From the NCBI GenBank assembly GCA_947179485.1, contig OX359245.1, forward strand, positions 48,037,067 through 48,101,066: a stretch of DNA of 64,000 nucleotides. The letters run 5' to 3'. The number at the start of each line of letters is the position of its first letter. Position 1 is the stretch's first letter. The position numbers and the translations under genes were made by a program. The notes beneath the pieces were generated by a model, which was not told where the DNA came from, searched no databases, and saw nothing but the letters and a program-made list of their open reading frames with translations. Below are positions 10,881 to 23,110 of the stretch, piece by piece. This stretch comes from Allacma fusca (lineage: Eukaryota; Arthropoda; Collembola; Symphypleona; Sminthuridae).

Positions 10881-12560
10881 CGACGTTTGGTAAACTATAA
10901 TTTATTTAAATAGAAATTAATTTATTTTAAATGTAATTAAATACAGTGTAAAAATGGTATTTTAAACTTATAGATTCGACGCCGTTTCAAATGTTGCTTC
11001 AATGAAGGTTTATCCATATTCACAGATTGTTGACTGTTTGTAGGGCACGTCCAAGTAAAACAGTAACTATTTTAGTAACTATTTCTACATACGTTGAGCT
11101 CTTCTGGTACATTTGAGATTTATTGTTTAGCCGATATACAAGTTTTGGAAAGGCTGGAATTTACATTGCCGAAGTAAATTTAAAATGCTAAAAATTTGAG
11201 GAAATAAAATTGATGAATTAGCGTCACCCCCGTTATGGCATAGATGCAGGAGCTGACAACGATAGCATGGGTTAGAGTTCACTCTCTACATGCAAATTAA
11301 TATTGCATATAGCATAGAAATAGGCATGTTGCCCATTGAAAATGCTTGTCGAAATTTGCTAGCACAGTTGAGAATACGCTGAAAAATCCAAGAATACCCA
11401 ATTTATTCGTTTTTGTAAACCACCAAAAGCCCTACATTTGGGGTATTTTTCTTAGGCCATAAAGACCCCCGATATAAAATTAACTGAAAAATCGCTTAAC
11501 GCTATTCGTGGTTTTATTTTATGGCTAATAATAATGATGTCCTGATACAATTACGCGGTAAAGATAATTAAACTGAATGTCATGACATTCATTATATCGA
11601 ATTAAATAATTATTCCAATTTGTTTGTGAAAAACAATTCTGACGCTTTTTTGAATAACAATTTTATGATACTTTCATAAAGCCATAATGCAGGTCTCTCC
11701 GCTGAGAATTGTGGACACGGCTGCAAGTTCCCCAGAACAAGGTTGAAGTAATTATTCTGCAGAATAGAGAAAGAAACGTAAAAGAAGTATTTTTTATTTT
11801 TGGGAGTTTTTCATGGATTTCATTTAAAAATGTAAGAGAACTGTGAATACAGATATTGCAAAATTTTTGGAATTCATTTGAGTTCAATTTAGATTTCTAA
11901 CTTCAATATTCGTGGTTGTAGAGCCTTAAAATGTGAGGTAAGATCAAATACAGAAAGAAAATTTATTTTTGTGGTAAACTTGTAAAATAAAACCCAAGCT
12001 TTGCCTCACGTTTTTACTTTCCGAGAAAGTTATTTGTTACGCAGGGAATTTCAAATGTTTGATTATAATCATATAGAATTGTAATTCAGCTGAAAAGGTT
12101 ATTACTTTAAAAAAATGCCAGCAATAGAATTTTAATACAATCAGATCAAGCCTTCGGACTTTTTAAAATTCCGAGGTAAATCATTTTCAAATTTTTGAAT
12201 AATTTAAAAAAACAATTGCAGGCTTTCTTCGCGTTATTTTGCTAATGAATGCCCTAATTGTTTGACAGTAAAATCGTAACAACTGTTTTGCTTGACTTTG
12301 ATGCCACTATAAGCATTTTTTAGGCTAACACAGTCCTCAGTTTAAAGTTCACCCCTGCTATGTTGACTGTGTGTGAATACAACAAATTTTATGCATTGTG
12401 GAGCTCGTGTCAATTTAAATTTACTTGTTTATTTGGCAGAAATTAAAAATTCACTGACAAAGGTACTTTAATGTTCATGGGAATTTTACCCATTTAAATT
12501 TGCTTTCACAAATCCTGAATACTCTTTATTAAATTAAGAATCCGGTTGAAGAAGTCTCAA
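10880..12560. repeat. Background repeat segment BC, copy 1
   Basis: Parallels 33190-36620 (once the two hAT insertions there are removed) and, more loosely, 23200-24900, 38880-40040 and 56870-57660. Shared landmarks are TTTGGGGT near 11440, GTCCTGAT at 11539-11546 (the empty target of the insertions at 33939-36020), GTTTTGCTTGACTTTGATGC near 12285, and GGTACTTTAATGTTCA near 12463. Non-coding. Confidence 0.8.
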
Positions 12561-13038
12561 AAATTCCACCCACGATGTGGATAAATAATGGATAATGGAT
12601 AAATCAAATGAACTACAGGTGGACTAACTCCTCCAAAAATAATTCTTTACGCAAGAAAACAATTCGTCGGGTCGCTTCCTATGCATGATGAATACCCTTG
12701 CGGTACAAGTATATTTATTACATAAATACAGATCATTTCCAATCCTGGGGTTTCCAAATGATGGAAAAATACCTACCGATATGTACATACCCCTCTAACA
12801 TACTACTCTGTAATGTTAGTCTAATCCAATGGGAAAAACTGCGAGAATATAAAGGGAACGCTATCACAGAAGAAACCGCTATACAGAAAATTTACTATAA
12901 TATATATTAATAACATAATAAAATTAACTGAATGGCTAAAAGAATCACAGAGGCATTGACACACTTCGAGGTATACGAGAATTTAATTAATAGTGATGTC
13001 AAAATTTCAGTAAAATTTGGGCAAAATATATACCCATA
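12560..13038. other. Background repeat remnant left of the CACTA element
   Basis: Contains GGTGGACTAACTCCTCCAAA (12610), which recurs at 24627, 37243 and 39757. No gene. Confidence 0.6.
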
Positions 13039-13153
13039 GCTATAGACCTATAGATAGCTCCCAATGAGCACCACACGTCAGAGTAACGATCCCCGGGGGT
13101 GAAATATTATATCTAGGACTTGAGGAAGGGCAATCAGAAGGAGAAAAATCAGT

Positions 13154-14626
13154 ATGGGTATTTGGAGTAAAGACCTGAGCTGTCGATTCAGTACTGACGG
13201 CATCCCATTGTTTAATAATTCCGATATATGTTTTTGGCCCATTTTGTGCATTCTGAACGAATGTGTGGATCAAACGCCGTTTTCTGTAGCAGTTTTTTCG
13301 GGGGAATCTAAGCCCAAATGCTTAAATTCATACCTTCAACAGTTTATTTTAGAACTCCAAGTGATATTTACACGCGGGATTACGGTGGGAGACGTGACAC
13401 ACTTTGTAGACAAAGACAGGTGCAGTTTTATTCTTGACACTCCGGCCCGCTCTTTCGTGAAAGCCATTAAAGGACACATGGGATATTATTCGTGCGAAAA
13501 ATGCACAGCCAGAGGCTTCTATGATTCGCATCGGATGGCATTTCCAGATTTTTCAGCATCGGCAAGAACAGATGAAAGTTTCGAGTTAAGGCAACAGGAA
13601 GAGCATCATAATGAGCCTTTCATCACAGTAAAGAGGCCACTTGAGAAGATAGGAATTGGAATGGTCTCCCAATTTCCGCTGGAATATATGCATTTGGTTT
13701 GTCAGGGCGTTGTTCGAAAATTGTTAGCTATATGGCTTAAAGGTCCGTTATTAACCAGGCTACAGGGGTACGATATTCGGCGCCTGAATGCAATGTTAGC
13801 ATCTTGTGCAGTTAACATACCTGTCAACCGTAAGCCAAAAAAAATATAAAAATGTGAAAGATGGAAAGCAACAGAAGCGAGGCAGTTTTTACTGTATACC
13901 GGGCCTGTTGTATTGCAAAAAGTTGTGAAGAAGTCGGTGTATGACAATTTCATGCTTCTTAGTGTTAGCATGAGAATGTTACTTTCCAATGAATCTATTA
14001 AGTGGTCGTATGCAGAGAATCTTCTACAATGTTTTGTGAAACATTTCGTCAAATTATACGGGAATCAAAATTTAGCTTATAATGTGCATCATCTGTTACA
14101 TTTGGCTAACGAATGCAGAAAATTTAGGTCGTTAGATAATATCAGCGCTTTTCCAATGGAAAACTATCTGGGAACATTAAAAAGATTAATTCGGGCTAAA
14201 CATCATCCGTTGCAACAGCTTCATCGAAGGATAAATGAAGTAAATAGTGTGAAAGTTTCTTCAATCAACTCAGAGCCTCTTCCTCAGCGTATTGAAAAAT
14301 TAAAGCAAGTGGATGTAAATAAATGTATAGTTAAAAATTCGCCCCCAAATTGTTTTTTCTTGAAAACTGGAAAATATTATCAAGCCCAAGAACTACTCTC
14401 TGAAAACGGAATAGTCAATTTGAAATGCAGAGGAATATATCCATTGGAGTTGAAATTATTTGAATATCCCATTGATTCTTTAAAGCTCAACATTGTTTTA
14501 TACGATTCATCAAGAATCAGCAGTGTAGTGGAAACAATATCGGCAAATAGTGAAGTTGTGAAAGTTATTTCCTTGCCACATGGGAACCGCTCCGTCTTAA
14601 TACCCTTTTGCCATTCTACTGATTAA
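13154..14626 (+). pseudogene. CACTA-like transposase, N-terminus missing, one stop
   Basis: Transposase of the CACTA/EnSpm (CMC) type, which cuts and rejoins the element ends in the nucleus. Visible blocks in order: FSTDGIPLFNNS, FWPILCILNE, a Gly-Glu-Ser-Lys-Pro-Lys patch, ILDTPARSFVKAIKGH, YSCEKC (zinc-binding pair), FPLEYMHLVCQGVVRKLL, then RWKATEARQFLLYTGPVVL, YNVHHLLHL, FPMENYLGTLKRL, and a C-terminal tail ending LPHGNRSVLIPFCHSTD. The frame is continuous except for TAA at 13850-13852. The usual 200-300 residues before the STDG block are absent, because the left transposon end lies only about 90 bp upstream. It is therefore a 5'-deleted, stop-bearing copy. The C-terminus looks complete. 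Confidence 0.85.
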
Positions 14627-14677
14627 CTGAAAAATATTTATCACAAATTATAATCATTTTTCTACAAAAAATTTCAG

Positions 14678-17522
14678 ATTTTTTCACTTGTCCTATTTTT
14701 GGACGAGAAAGTTGCGGATGGATCTGTTCCTTGTGAGATTGTACCAAATGGTTGGTTAAGCTCTGATTTGAAGACATGTTGGTGGCCCATCGGGTTAAAC
14801 GGCTATTCAAAAGCGTTCCCCAATTCCAAGCCAATTAAGAGTAAATGGAAGGAATGCAAGAAACTGAAGATTAAATTTTCTTCGGGTAATTCAATTGAAA
14901 GTGAACATTTTACATTTGTAATAATTACATGCTGTTGATTCCATTTTTAACAAAAATATCTCAATTGGTTACCACTCTCATAGGTGGTAATTGGAAATAA
15001 AAATTTATATTTAGATAATCTAGATATGGTTAGGGAATGGAGGACTCGATACCTAGCCAATGTAGACACATCCACTGTGGAATCAGAAAGTGATTTTGAA
15101 AACGACGGATTAAGGCCGTACCAAAAAGGAAAAGGCGTTAATCGTCCAGCAAGTGAAAGTAGCTCCGATCAAAATGACAAAACTTTACCGAAACCACCAA
15201 CGGTACCCGAAATTAGTTTTGCATCACAGCATGATCCTAATTTTGCGGTAGCTACCACAAGTAAGCAATCACAACCTGGTAATAATTCGCCAAGGCTTCA
15301 CTTGTTTCCAACTAATGAAGGGAATGTATTTGAAATAATGGCCCCCGCATCAACAAATACATTTCCACAGCAAGCAACTTTAGGTACGAAAAACTAGAAT
15401 TACAAATTCCTTTGAATTGAGCATAAAAACATTGTCCATATACTTCGTGCCCTAGATATGTTTGTTGTTTACTACAATCATTACAGATGTGCAACAACTA
15501 ATGTTAAAGAAGCTGGAACTGATTTCTCGGAAAATTGATGACCTCACGCAAGAAGTTCGCGACATGAAACCAATGCAACCGGAAGTTTCTACTTTCACGG
15601 GATCTATTCCAAAACACCCAGCTTCTACCCAAGAAGAATTAGAAGAACTGAATTCTTTCACTTTGATGTCCAGTGAAAATGCTGTAAAACTGGTGAAGTA
15701 TTACTTTGTATTTCCAAGCTGAAAAAATATTTCAGACAAATAAGTAGTGAAAAAACACATGTACATCCTAACCCCTATTGGAACGTTAATTTTATAGAAT
15801 ATTTACTTTCTAAATGGTTAGAAAATATTTTTTCAGATTTTCTATATTTTAACACCAGTAATAAAGCGTTCACGGTATAGCAGTTGAGTAATAGGAGCAA
15901 AGACGTAAAATGATCCAGTTTACTTGAAGCAGTACAGCTGATGTAAATTGCGATTTATGGAGGTTTCAAACAGATCCTAATTTTGACAATACGGGCATAA
16001 ATCCTTTAAATACAGAGCAAGGTCGAGCACATCCATCTTCAGAAAAAACATTGGACATTTTATTTGATCATGAAGTTGCTGGAGTTGAAATGCAGTTGCC
16101 TTAAGGCTAGTATTATACTACAAAGTATATCTAAAATATTGGGATTGAAGAACTACTACTGAGTATAGATGTAATAATAATTATTACATCTATACTCAGT
16201 ATTAGTTCTATTAATAAATATTTATAACAAACAATAATTATTATTGTTATTGTTATAAGGGAAAAGATTATTATATTGTTCAAATCTTGCTTCATATTTT
16301 CGGTTTTCATTGCAACAGTTTACTAGAAAGGGCTATGTTTGAACCGAATGCACTCCAAGAAATATATAAGCTACTAATGAATATCTATATACTTGTCTAT
16401 ATAAATATCTAAAGAAATCGTTCAATCGTGAATTCTTTTTTACAATGTTTTCTCCCAATATAGGATTTCTTCTACCTCGTCCTGTTATTATGCGTGCTTT
16501 GAAAAGTATTTTCAAATTATTGTAAATATTCGAAGAAAAAATGACTGGATCCGAAATCCATTTGTTTCCTAATCTTTCCTACTTTTGTAGATAGGTTTTA
16601 TCCAACAGTCACTGTCTCATCTTTAAGTCTTAATGCACTTATTTGATGGCTCACGAAAAACAAATTACATTTCCTACCACGGTGTAAAAATATATTCGGA
16701 AATTTTGAGTAAACAATTTAAAACTTGTTTACTCAAAAGTAAAAGCAAAGAAACAGTTCTAACTTTACCTAACCGCCTTGAAAGCCGATTCAAGAGATTT
16801 TGCCTAGCATAGCGAAAGAAATTATAGCAAATCCTAATAACGATTTGCTGAATTACACAGAGTGAATGAATTAGAATAATGGCTAGAGGTAATCCATTTC
16901 TTTGCGCTCTCATGAAATTACTTCTTGTTAACAGGCTGTTTCACTGTCATTTGTCGGAGGAAAATCTTTAAAGGAAGCGACAGAGAATGTTTTAAAGGAA
17001 CTTATGAGCAACGAAGTTGCGATGGATTACAACTGGGCTGGTACAAAAGGAGGTGAATTTCCTAAACTGGCTTTCAAAAATACGAAACTTCTGTCAGTTT
17101 TTTACGGTAAGCTTTACTTTCTAGCATATAACAGACAGCTAATTGAATATAGATATTTGCTTTTAAAAACGTGGTGAGTCATATCATATTACGCCATTTA
17201 TGTTTTGAAAATTTACATAATTCTAGAATATCTTAATAATATTATAAACAGGGTGAATCAAATTGTTCCTATTTGTGGTAAAATGGGTACATGGTTTAAC
17301 CTATCGAAACTTAATGCGTAATTATTAGCCTGGAATCAAAATATGTAACTAATAAAACCGAAATTAATTGTCATTTTAGAAGCCGTTAGAAAAATGAAAT
17401 ACCATACAGCTGCTCAAAATTCGGATATCAAAACTTTCATTCAGTACTGGTTGAAAAACGCAAAAGGACGCTCGTGTGGCTGGCAAAAATCTACAGACAC
17501 TTCAGAATCTCTGGATCAATAG
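14678..17522 (+). CDS. DUF4806-type protein, five exons, inside the CACTA element
   Basis: Proposed exons: 14678-14885, 15015-15383, 15487-15692, 16935-17106 and 17380-17522. All introns are GT-AG, the phases agree across all four junctions, and the last exon ends in TAG. The joined frame is 366 codons with no internal stop. The N-terminal part (FSLVLFLDEK, EIVPNGWL, CWWP) matches the small N-terminal module usual in these proteins. The middle is a Ser/Pro-rich linker with an acidic ESESDFEND patch. The C-terminal half is DUF4806-like: LELISRKIDDL, LSFVGGKSLKEATENVL, NWAGTKGG, then WLKNAKGRS. A first exon with the ATG is needed upstream and was not identified. The family's function is not established; a DNA-binding accessory role like plant TnpA is inference from position. 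The downstream stretch 15972-16104 might be a further or old exon. Confidence 0.75.
15693..16934 (+). other. Long third intron of the DUF4806 gene
   Basis: Contains a 45-bp perfect palindrome (16157-16201) and, at 15972-16104, an open stretch after a possible acceptor (TTTCAAACAG) that reads DPNFDNTGINPLNTEQG and ends in TAA. That peptide begins like DPNF in exon 2 (QHDPNFAV), so it may be a decayed or alternative exon. Confidence 0.4.
16157..16201. repeat. 45-bp perfect palindrome
   Basis: Twenty-two-base arms, TACTGAGTATAGATGTAATA plus AT, around a single central A. It can form a hairpin or cruciform. It lies in the long intron of the DUF4806 gene. Confidence 0.9.
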
Positions 17523-17719
17523 ATTATATTTTGAATATTTGTTTATTCATTACATTTGTGCATTTAGCGAATGAAATCATCCAATAAAAATTGAAATTAT
17601 CGATTTAGAATAATCATTTCTGTTCAAATGTATTTTGATTTTAAATGATGATAACAATTTAAAGCTACCATTAAATAATAGCTCATATAACGTTTTATTG
17701 TGGTTATTCCCTAACGTCT

Positions 17720-17888
17720 GATGCAGACGTCAGGCAACGTCAGTCCACGTAAGGTACTGACGTTAGCTGCAGACCTAAAAGCGGACACTTTTACGTCAAA
17801 CAATCCTCAGAGCTGACCGCAGTATGACCACCTGACGTTGGTTGGTGACGGTACCCTGACGACGATTTGCCATCATGTGCTCATTGGG
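17720..17888. repeat. Subterminal TGACG-repeat region of the CACTA element
   Basis: About ten copies of ACGTC/GACGT or CTGACG words in both orientations within 150 bp, ending at the terminal repeat. Arrays of this kind are the usual binding sites for the DNA-binding protein of CACTA elements. Confidence 0.7.
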
Positions 17889-18616
17889 CTATAGACCCAG
17901 AGCAATTTTCTTATTCAATTTTTCATTTTCGCATTTGTTTGAATGAAATTGGTAAGGGCTATGGTTACTTCCACTGCAGAATTTTTACATTTATGTTTGG
18001 CCAGAGTTGATGTCCCTCCTTGGCACGATTGTCTGCAAAAATATCCCTGCACTCATTGCACTTCACATAATTTGTAGACACCTATGTTCAACTAGCATCT
18101 GTTTCAGTGGTTCTCAAACTTGCAATCTTCCGACTAATTCCTGTAATTTAATTCGTTGACATCGAATGGCAAGGCTTTGTTTTAAAGGTAAAATTACAAA
18201 CGCTTGAAAATTGTTCCATGTATTTAAATTATGTTCTGTTACAACCCCTGATCCAGCATGCACCACACAAGAATTTTTTCATGGGCTTTTACTGGCTTTC
18301 AAGGTAATTTTTAACCGCATTGAAAAGACCGTACCCGCCCGTAACCCGTCAAGTGTAATAAATTGTACCCGTACCCGCCCGAAGCCTAATTTCTGTAAAT
18401 TGAAAAATTATTATTTTAAAAATTCCGGATTTTGAAGCACATTTCCATCAATGAGTAATTGTCTTCATGGGCATATTGCCAGGCAAGATTCAAGTATTTT
18501 TAAATAATCGGAGGTATGTATGTACCACGTCCATTTATTAAAAATGAGAAAGAACGAAAGTACAGCAGGAAGTAAAACACAAAAGTTAAAGAAATAATCT
18601 CCAACGTCACTGTACT
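17889..18616. other. Non-coding spacer
   Basis: No gene. A hAT-like end sequence, CAGTGGTTCTCAAACTT, stands at 18105-18121 without a partner. ACCCGTACCCGCCCG-type words occur at 18330-18385, similar to those near 10050. Confidence 0.5.
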
Positions 18617-20365
18617 TAGTGCTGTAAAATTGTTCGCGTTTTGTTTGTTCAGTTCTTGTTTTTTGAACAAAACAAACAAAATCAGTTTTCGAAAAAACAA
18701 AACTAGAACAAAACAAAACCGCGATAAGATAAAACAAAACTATAACAAACAAACCACCACGACAGCGGGCAAAAACCTTTTCAAACTTTGAGTCTGGAAA
18801 AGTGCCCAAAAGTAACATGACCTCAAATTGACTTGAGTGAGTAACAAATAGCAACATGACCTCAAATTGACCTGAGTGAGTTACAAATAGCAACATGACC
18901 TCAAATTGACCTGAGTGAGTTACAAATAGCAACATGACCTCAAATTGACCTGAGTGAGTTACAAATAGCAACATGACATCAAATTGACCTGAGTGAGTTA
19001 CAAATAGCAACATGACCTCAAATTGACCTGAGTGAGTTACAAATAGCAACATGACCTCAAATTGACCTGAGTGAGTTACAAATAGCAACATGACCTCAAA
19101 TTGACCTGAGTGAGTTACAAATAGCAACATGACCTCAAATTAACGTGAGTGAGTCACAAGAAATTCCATGACCTTAATTTGACCTCAGTGGGCTGCAAGG
19201 AATTCCATGACCTTAATTTGACCTGAGTGAGCTACAAGGAATACCATGACCTTAATTTGACGTCAGTGGGCTACAAGGAGTTTCTTTACCTCATTTTTCG
19301 ATGGGTCACAAGAATTCCGATGACCTTAATTTGACTTTTGTGGGTTATTAGTAGACCCATGACCTTACGTACACTTTATAACGAATCTCAAATAACATCA
19401 TAATGACCATTAGGAGCTATTGAAGTGCACGGTTTTATTTAAATGTATACCTAGCATTTATGCGGTGAGTAAGGTCAACAAAATCTTTGCACTGTTTGCA
19501 GATGTTTAAGGCCAAGCTAAAGTTATTGAACAACGTGTAACTTAGAATGCCTACTTGAGGTCAATGGAGGAATTAATTGTTACCTTCTATGACCATAACC
19601 TGAACTGATGTTAAATGTTAGGGTACATCGGATATTGTAAACGAGAGCAATTTCTGTCGGACACCAGTTCTTATCTAGTTGGACAAATGTCACCTCCACT
19701 GCTGAAATTAGATTTTGTTTTGTTGTTCTTAATAAAATGCAAAAGAATGACTTGGATGCTAAATTTTAAACTTGATTTGATCCCAAAATGTTGAAACTAG
19801 TCTGACTGTGAGTTGACAGGAAGACACAGAAATAAAAGAGGCCAAAGCAATCGAAAAATACAATTCAGGTAATTAATTCAATCAAGGCATCGGGCGAACC
19901 CAAAACAATGCGTATCCGCAGCACTAGGTAAACCCCACCACAATCCTTTGTTGATATATTATGTCTATATAGGCGGTCATTTCAGATCTTGTGGATGCAT
20001 GGAATTACATTAACCTTACACTCCTAGAAGCTATCAAAAAAAGTTTTAATGAGTGTATTAAATAAGAGTTGTAAAGCATATCCTCCTTTTTTGGTTTTAA
20101 CGTCCTTTGTGCGCCAACCAAATTTATACCAATCAACTTCTATATGCACTATTACTAATATACAACAATCAATTTCACAAATTTCTAACATCTTCTACAT
20201 CGGTAGAACAAAACAATTTGGATTGTTTTTTTAACAATACGGTTTGTTCAAAAAACAAAACAAAACTAAACTCGGTGAACAAAACAAAACTCAAATTGTT
20301 CTACTTTTGTTCATTTCCGAAGTGAACAAAACAAAACAAAACAAAACGAACAAATTACAGCACTA
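18617..20365. mobile_element. Non-autonomous TIR element carrying a minisatellite
   Basis: The left end TAGTGCTGTAAAATTGTTCG mirrors the right end CGAACAAATTACAGCACTA. Both ends continue into GTTTTGTTTGTTC / GAACAAAACAAAAC words. The flanks ACTGTACT (18609-18616) and ACTACATT (20366-20373) match at only 5 of 8 positions, so the duplication is weak. The layout is hAT-like. The interior holds the 39-bp array and no real ORF. Confidence 0.7.
18815..19366. repeat. 39-bp minisatellite, about 14 units, with paired TGACCT sites
   Basis: The period is 39 bp. A typical unit is CAACATGACCTCAAATTG followed by ACCTGAGTGAGTTACAAATAG. TGACCT starts at 18818, 18857, 18896, 18935, 19013, 19052, 19091, 19130, 19169, 19208 and 19247. 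The first eight or nine units are almost identical and the distal units are diverged. Because 39 is divisible by three, the minus strand shows a repeated 13-residue frame (MLLFVTHSGQFEV) that should not be read as a gene. Confidence 0.95.
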
Positions 20366-20369
20366 ACTA

Positions 20370-23110
20370 CATTGAGACTTGTGTCCATGACCAGCAAACA
20401 CAGGGGAGAGGGTTGGGGAAATTCATTTACAGGAAGGAGTAAAGCTGAGGAGGAGAGTTTTTGGTTCTGCCATTCTTCCTGGAGATTCTTCGGCCCGTAA
20501 AACTATTTTGGAGCAGTACAATTGTTGCAAATTTTATGAACATTCATTGGAGTCTCATATCATGCCACTGAATGTATTTTTAGGCCGGAGTTGACACAAC
20601 ATAGCCACAAGTTCAGTATACTTCTTGTCAATGTATGAAGAAGCCACTGAATCTTTCTACTCTGAAATGTAAATGTAATCCTAGGGAAAATTTAATTGCG
20701 CCAATATAAAGGGATCGCTATCTACGAGGAAACCGCCATAAAGAAAATTCACTACATATAATAAAAATTCGGTTTGACAGCAAAATTGACTCCAATATTT
20801 AGTTTCAACGTCGTACCATTTATTTCCCGCCTAGGCTTTAGCTCTTTGGCATAGATTCAAACACATTAAATCTGTTTGCAATTTAAATTAGTAACATAAT
20901 CCTAAATAATTCATCGAGATGACGGAACGCACTTCCGAGCGACATTAGACCTCTAATTTTAAGGTGTTTACCAAGCGGGACCCTAAATTTGGAGTACCTT
21001 TAAACTGCAAAATTGCGTTAATTTCAATCCTCGAAACTTCCTTCTCTCTCCTACACACGCTTTAGAGGTTTTAAAACTTCGTGCCTTAAAACTGAAGTTT
21101 AAGCTCATGGTAAAAACTCGCACTAAAATAAAGGCATTCTATTACATGCGTACTTGAGATAGGTGGCGCTGTTACCATTTACCACATCGTGCGCAATTTT
21201 AATGGTTTTTAAAAATCAAGCGACAATTGTCGTGCAAACCCTTAATATCAAACACGAGCCTACTATATCATCAGCAAATTTTGCGAACTTAGATCTTAAT
21301 TTGAATTCGGGATTAAATTTCTGTTGGTGCATTAGGTCGGGTTGAGATTATTTCATGCGGGAATCCGAATAGGAATCTTATCATTTTTGCTCGGATGATG
21401 ATTTTTTTATAACGGATGTTGCGTGACAGTTTAATCTTCCGATTGCATAGGGAACTTGAATTTAAGAGCAAGTGTTTCAATTTACACTTAAGTTGAAGCT
21501 TAAGTGAATCTTAATACAATTTCAATCTCTTAATTTTCTGAGTTTGTAATCAGGGTTTTGGGTCTAAAAACGCAAAATGTGAGCAAAATGTAAAGAGGCA
21601 TTGTCAAAAGTACTTCAAAACTCCTTTTTTTACTAGTATTTTTGTACTCAAATCGAAATTTGGAGTATACTTGGAATTGCAGGGATTCAAGTAGCTAGGG
21701 CTGATATTTTGTTCAAAATGAGAAGAAAGCAACAAACAAATTTTTCAGCCTTTTACCATTTCATGCTTGGAATGGTGTCATCGAGCACGAAAGGGTTCGT
21801 GCTGGTGAAGGGCCTTACAAATGCTCTACCTTCGGCCGTTCTTTTGCCCAGAGTTCAAAAATGTTCTTACTTTTTAAACGTGCATTTTATCCATAATAAT
21901 TTTAGCCTGTCCTGCTGTTCCATGGTAAAGAGTGATTTTAATATTAAAATTTTCCATTGAAATCTACTTACATGGATTGTTTGTACTACATCATTTTTAT
22001 TCCCTATAAGAATGATAATTTTCTGTAGTATTCTTAACCATTGTCGAGTTCATCAGAACAGACCAAGGGAGTATTCACGATCAAAATTTACGAGATCGTA
22101 CACATATTACGATTTCGTAATTTCGACACATTTTTTAATCACTGTCGTTACAGCTCAGACAAGTGGAATTGTTATAAAAGACCAAAGGTCTGCGATACTC
22201 ACCGCAGTGTTGGCCCAACTCATTCCCTATTTGATTTTCATCGTTTAGAAGAAAAAGAATTAAAAGCAAACTCGACAGACTTCAAATTTTCAAGGGTGAA
22301 GTTCTAAATTTTACCCAAATTTTCCTAAAATGTATGATTCCATATTTTTGTGGAATTATTCTTGAATTTTTTGAAAATCGTCATTAAGTGTTTTTAGATG
22401 CCATTAAAATAATATTATTTCGATTTAAAAAAAATGCTCGGAGAATTGGAAATTGATTGTGAAGAATCAGATGAAAGAATAAAATGAAGAAATAAAAACT
22501 TACATTAAGGTGCTTGTTGGCTTCGCTTAGAACAAGAGCTTCAGAGGGATACCTTATTTCAACTCTATTCAGCTGAGAGTCAACTCAATGTTTAGAACGT
22601 AGCACGGAAACACGTAGTCTTCAATAGGAATGATCAACAGGTACTCTCAGTTGTCTCCAAGGGAAAAGTAAACTAACTAAGGCCAGAGTCATCAAGCTAC
22701 AGGCTTCTGTAGCGTGGAGTAGAAAAAGTGAAAGGGAACACTTAATGTTTTGGGACACTTTTAAAGCGTCCATGCGTTCTACTCACGCATGGCAGGAGCA
22801 ACTTCCACATAAGAACCTTTTCCAGAAGAATCAGGGTTTGACATAAGTACAGTACACTCTAAACAAAGGAAAAAAAAGTGAAAGGGTACTTAATTTTTTC
22901 GGACACTTGCAAAGCGTCCATGCTATGTACTCACGCATGGAAGGAGCTACTATCTCATTCGAACCTTGAGTTTTCCAGAAGAAGCAGGGTTTGACATATG
23001 TATTTGCAGTACACACTATACAGCTCACTCGCTTCATTCGTGCTCCCTAAACTTTCTGGAGTATACCTTGAAATATAATTATTTAAATTATCTTTCACAA
23101 ACAGTGGTAT
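20370..23110. repeat. Long repeat segment G, copy 1
   Basis: Parallels 37300-38800. From 22063 to about 22440 it is nearly identical to 37885-38260, which is much closer than other background pairs. Copy 1 also has a local tandem duplication: the stretch GAAAGGGAACACTTAATG...CACGCATGG at about 22730-22860 is repeated at 22875-23010, while copy 2 has it once. Non-coding; short ORFs at 22012-22307 are not preserved. Confidence 0.8.

Larger units (their letters stand above)
13060..17888 (+). mobile_element. CACTA/EnSpm-like DNA transposon with two genes
   Basis: The ends read CCCAATGAGCAC (13060-13071) and GTGCTCATTGGG (17877-17888). The right subterminal region (17720-17870) is packed with TGACG / ACGTCAG words, and one CACGTCAG copy lies just inside the left end. 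The element holds a transposase frame (13154-14626) and a spliced DUF4806-type gene (14678-17522), both on the plus strand. Only about 90 bp separate the left end from the transposase core, so the 5' part of the transposase gene has been deleted. CTATAGACC occurs at 13040-13048 and 17889-17897, but not directly against the left end, so a target duplication is not established. The superfamily call rests on the transposase. Confidence 0.8.

Noticed and set aside
13040..13273. 77-codon minus-strand ORF
   Set aside because: Antisense to the conserved STDG block of the transposase and crosses the transposon end.
18105..18121. CAGTGGTTCTCAAACTT as a hAT transposon end
   Set aside because: It matches a common hAT end, but no inverted partner or TSD was found within the window.
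18465..19130. 221-codon minus-strand ORF with eight MLLFVTHSGQFEV repeats
   Set aside because: The repeat unit is 39 bp, divisible by three, so an open frame is automatic. The rest has no domain and continues through AT-rich transposon sequence.
18815..19366. CRISPR-like array
   Set aside because: Units are directly adjacent with no unique spacers, and the DNA is animal. It is a minisatellite.
22012..22307. Overlapping ORFs of 78 and 88 codons
   Set aside because: The almost identical block at 37885 lacks the same open frame limits; repeat sequence.
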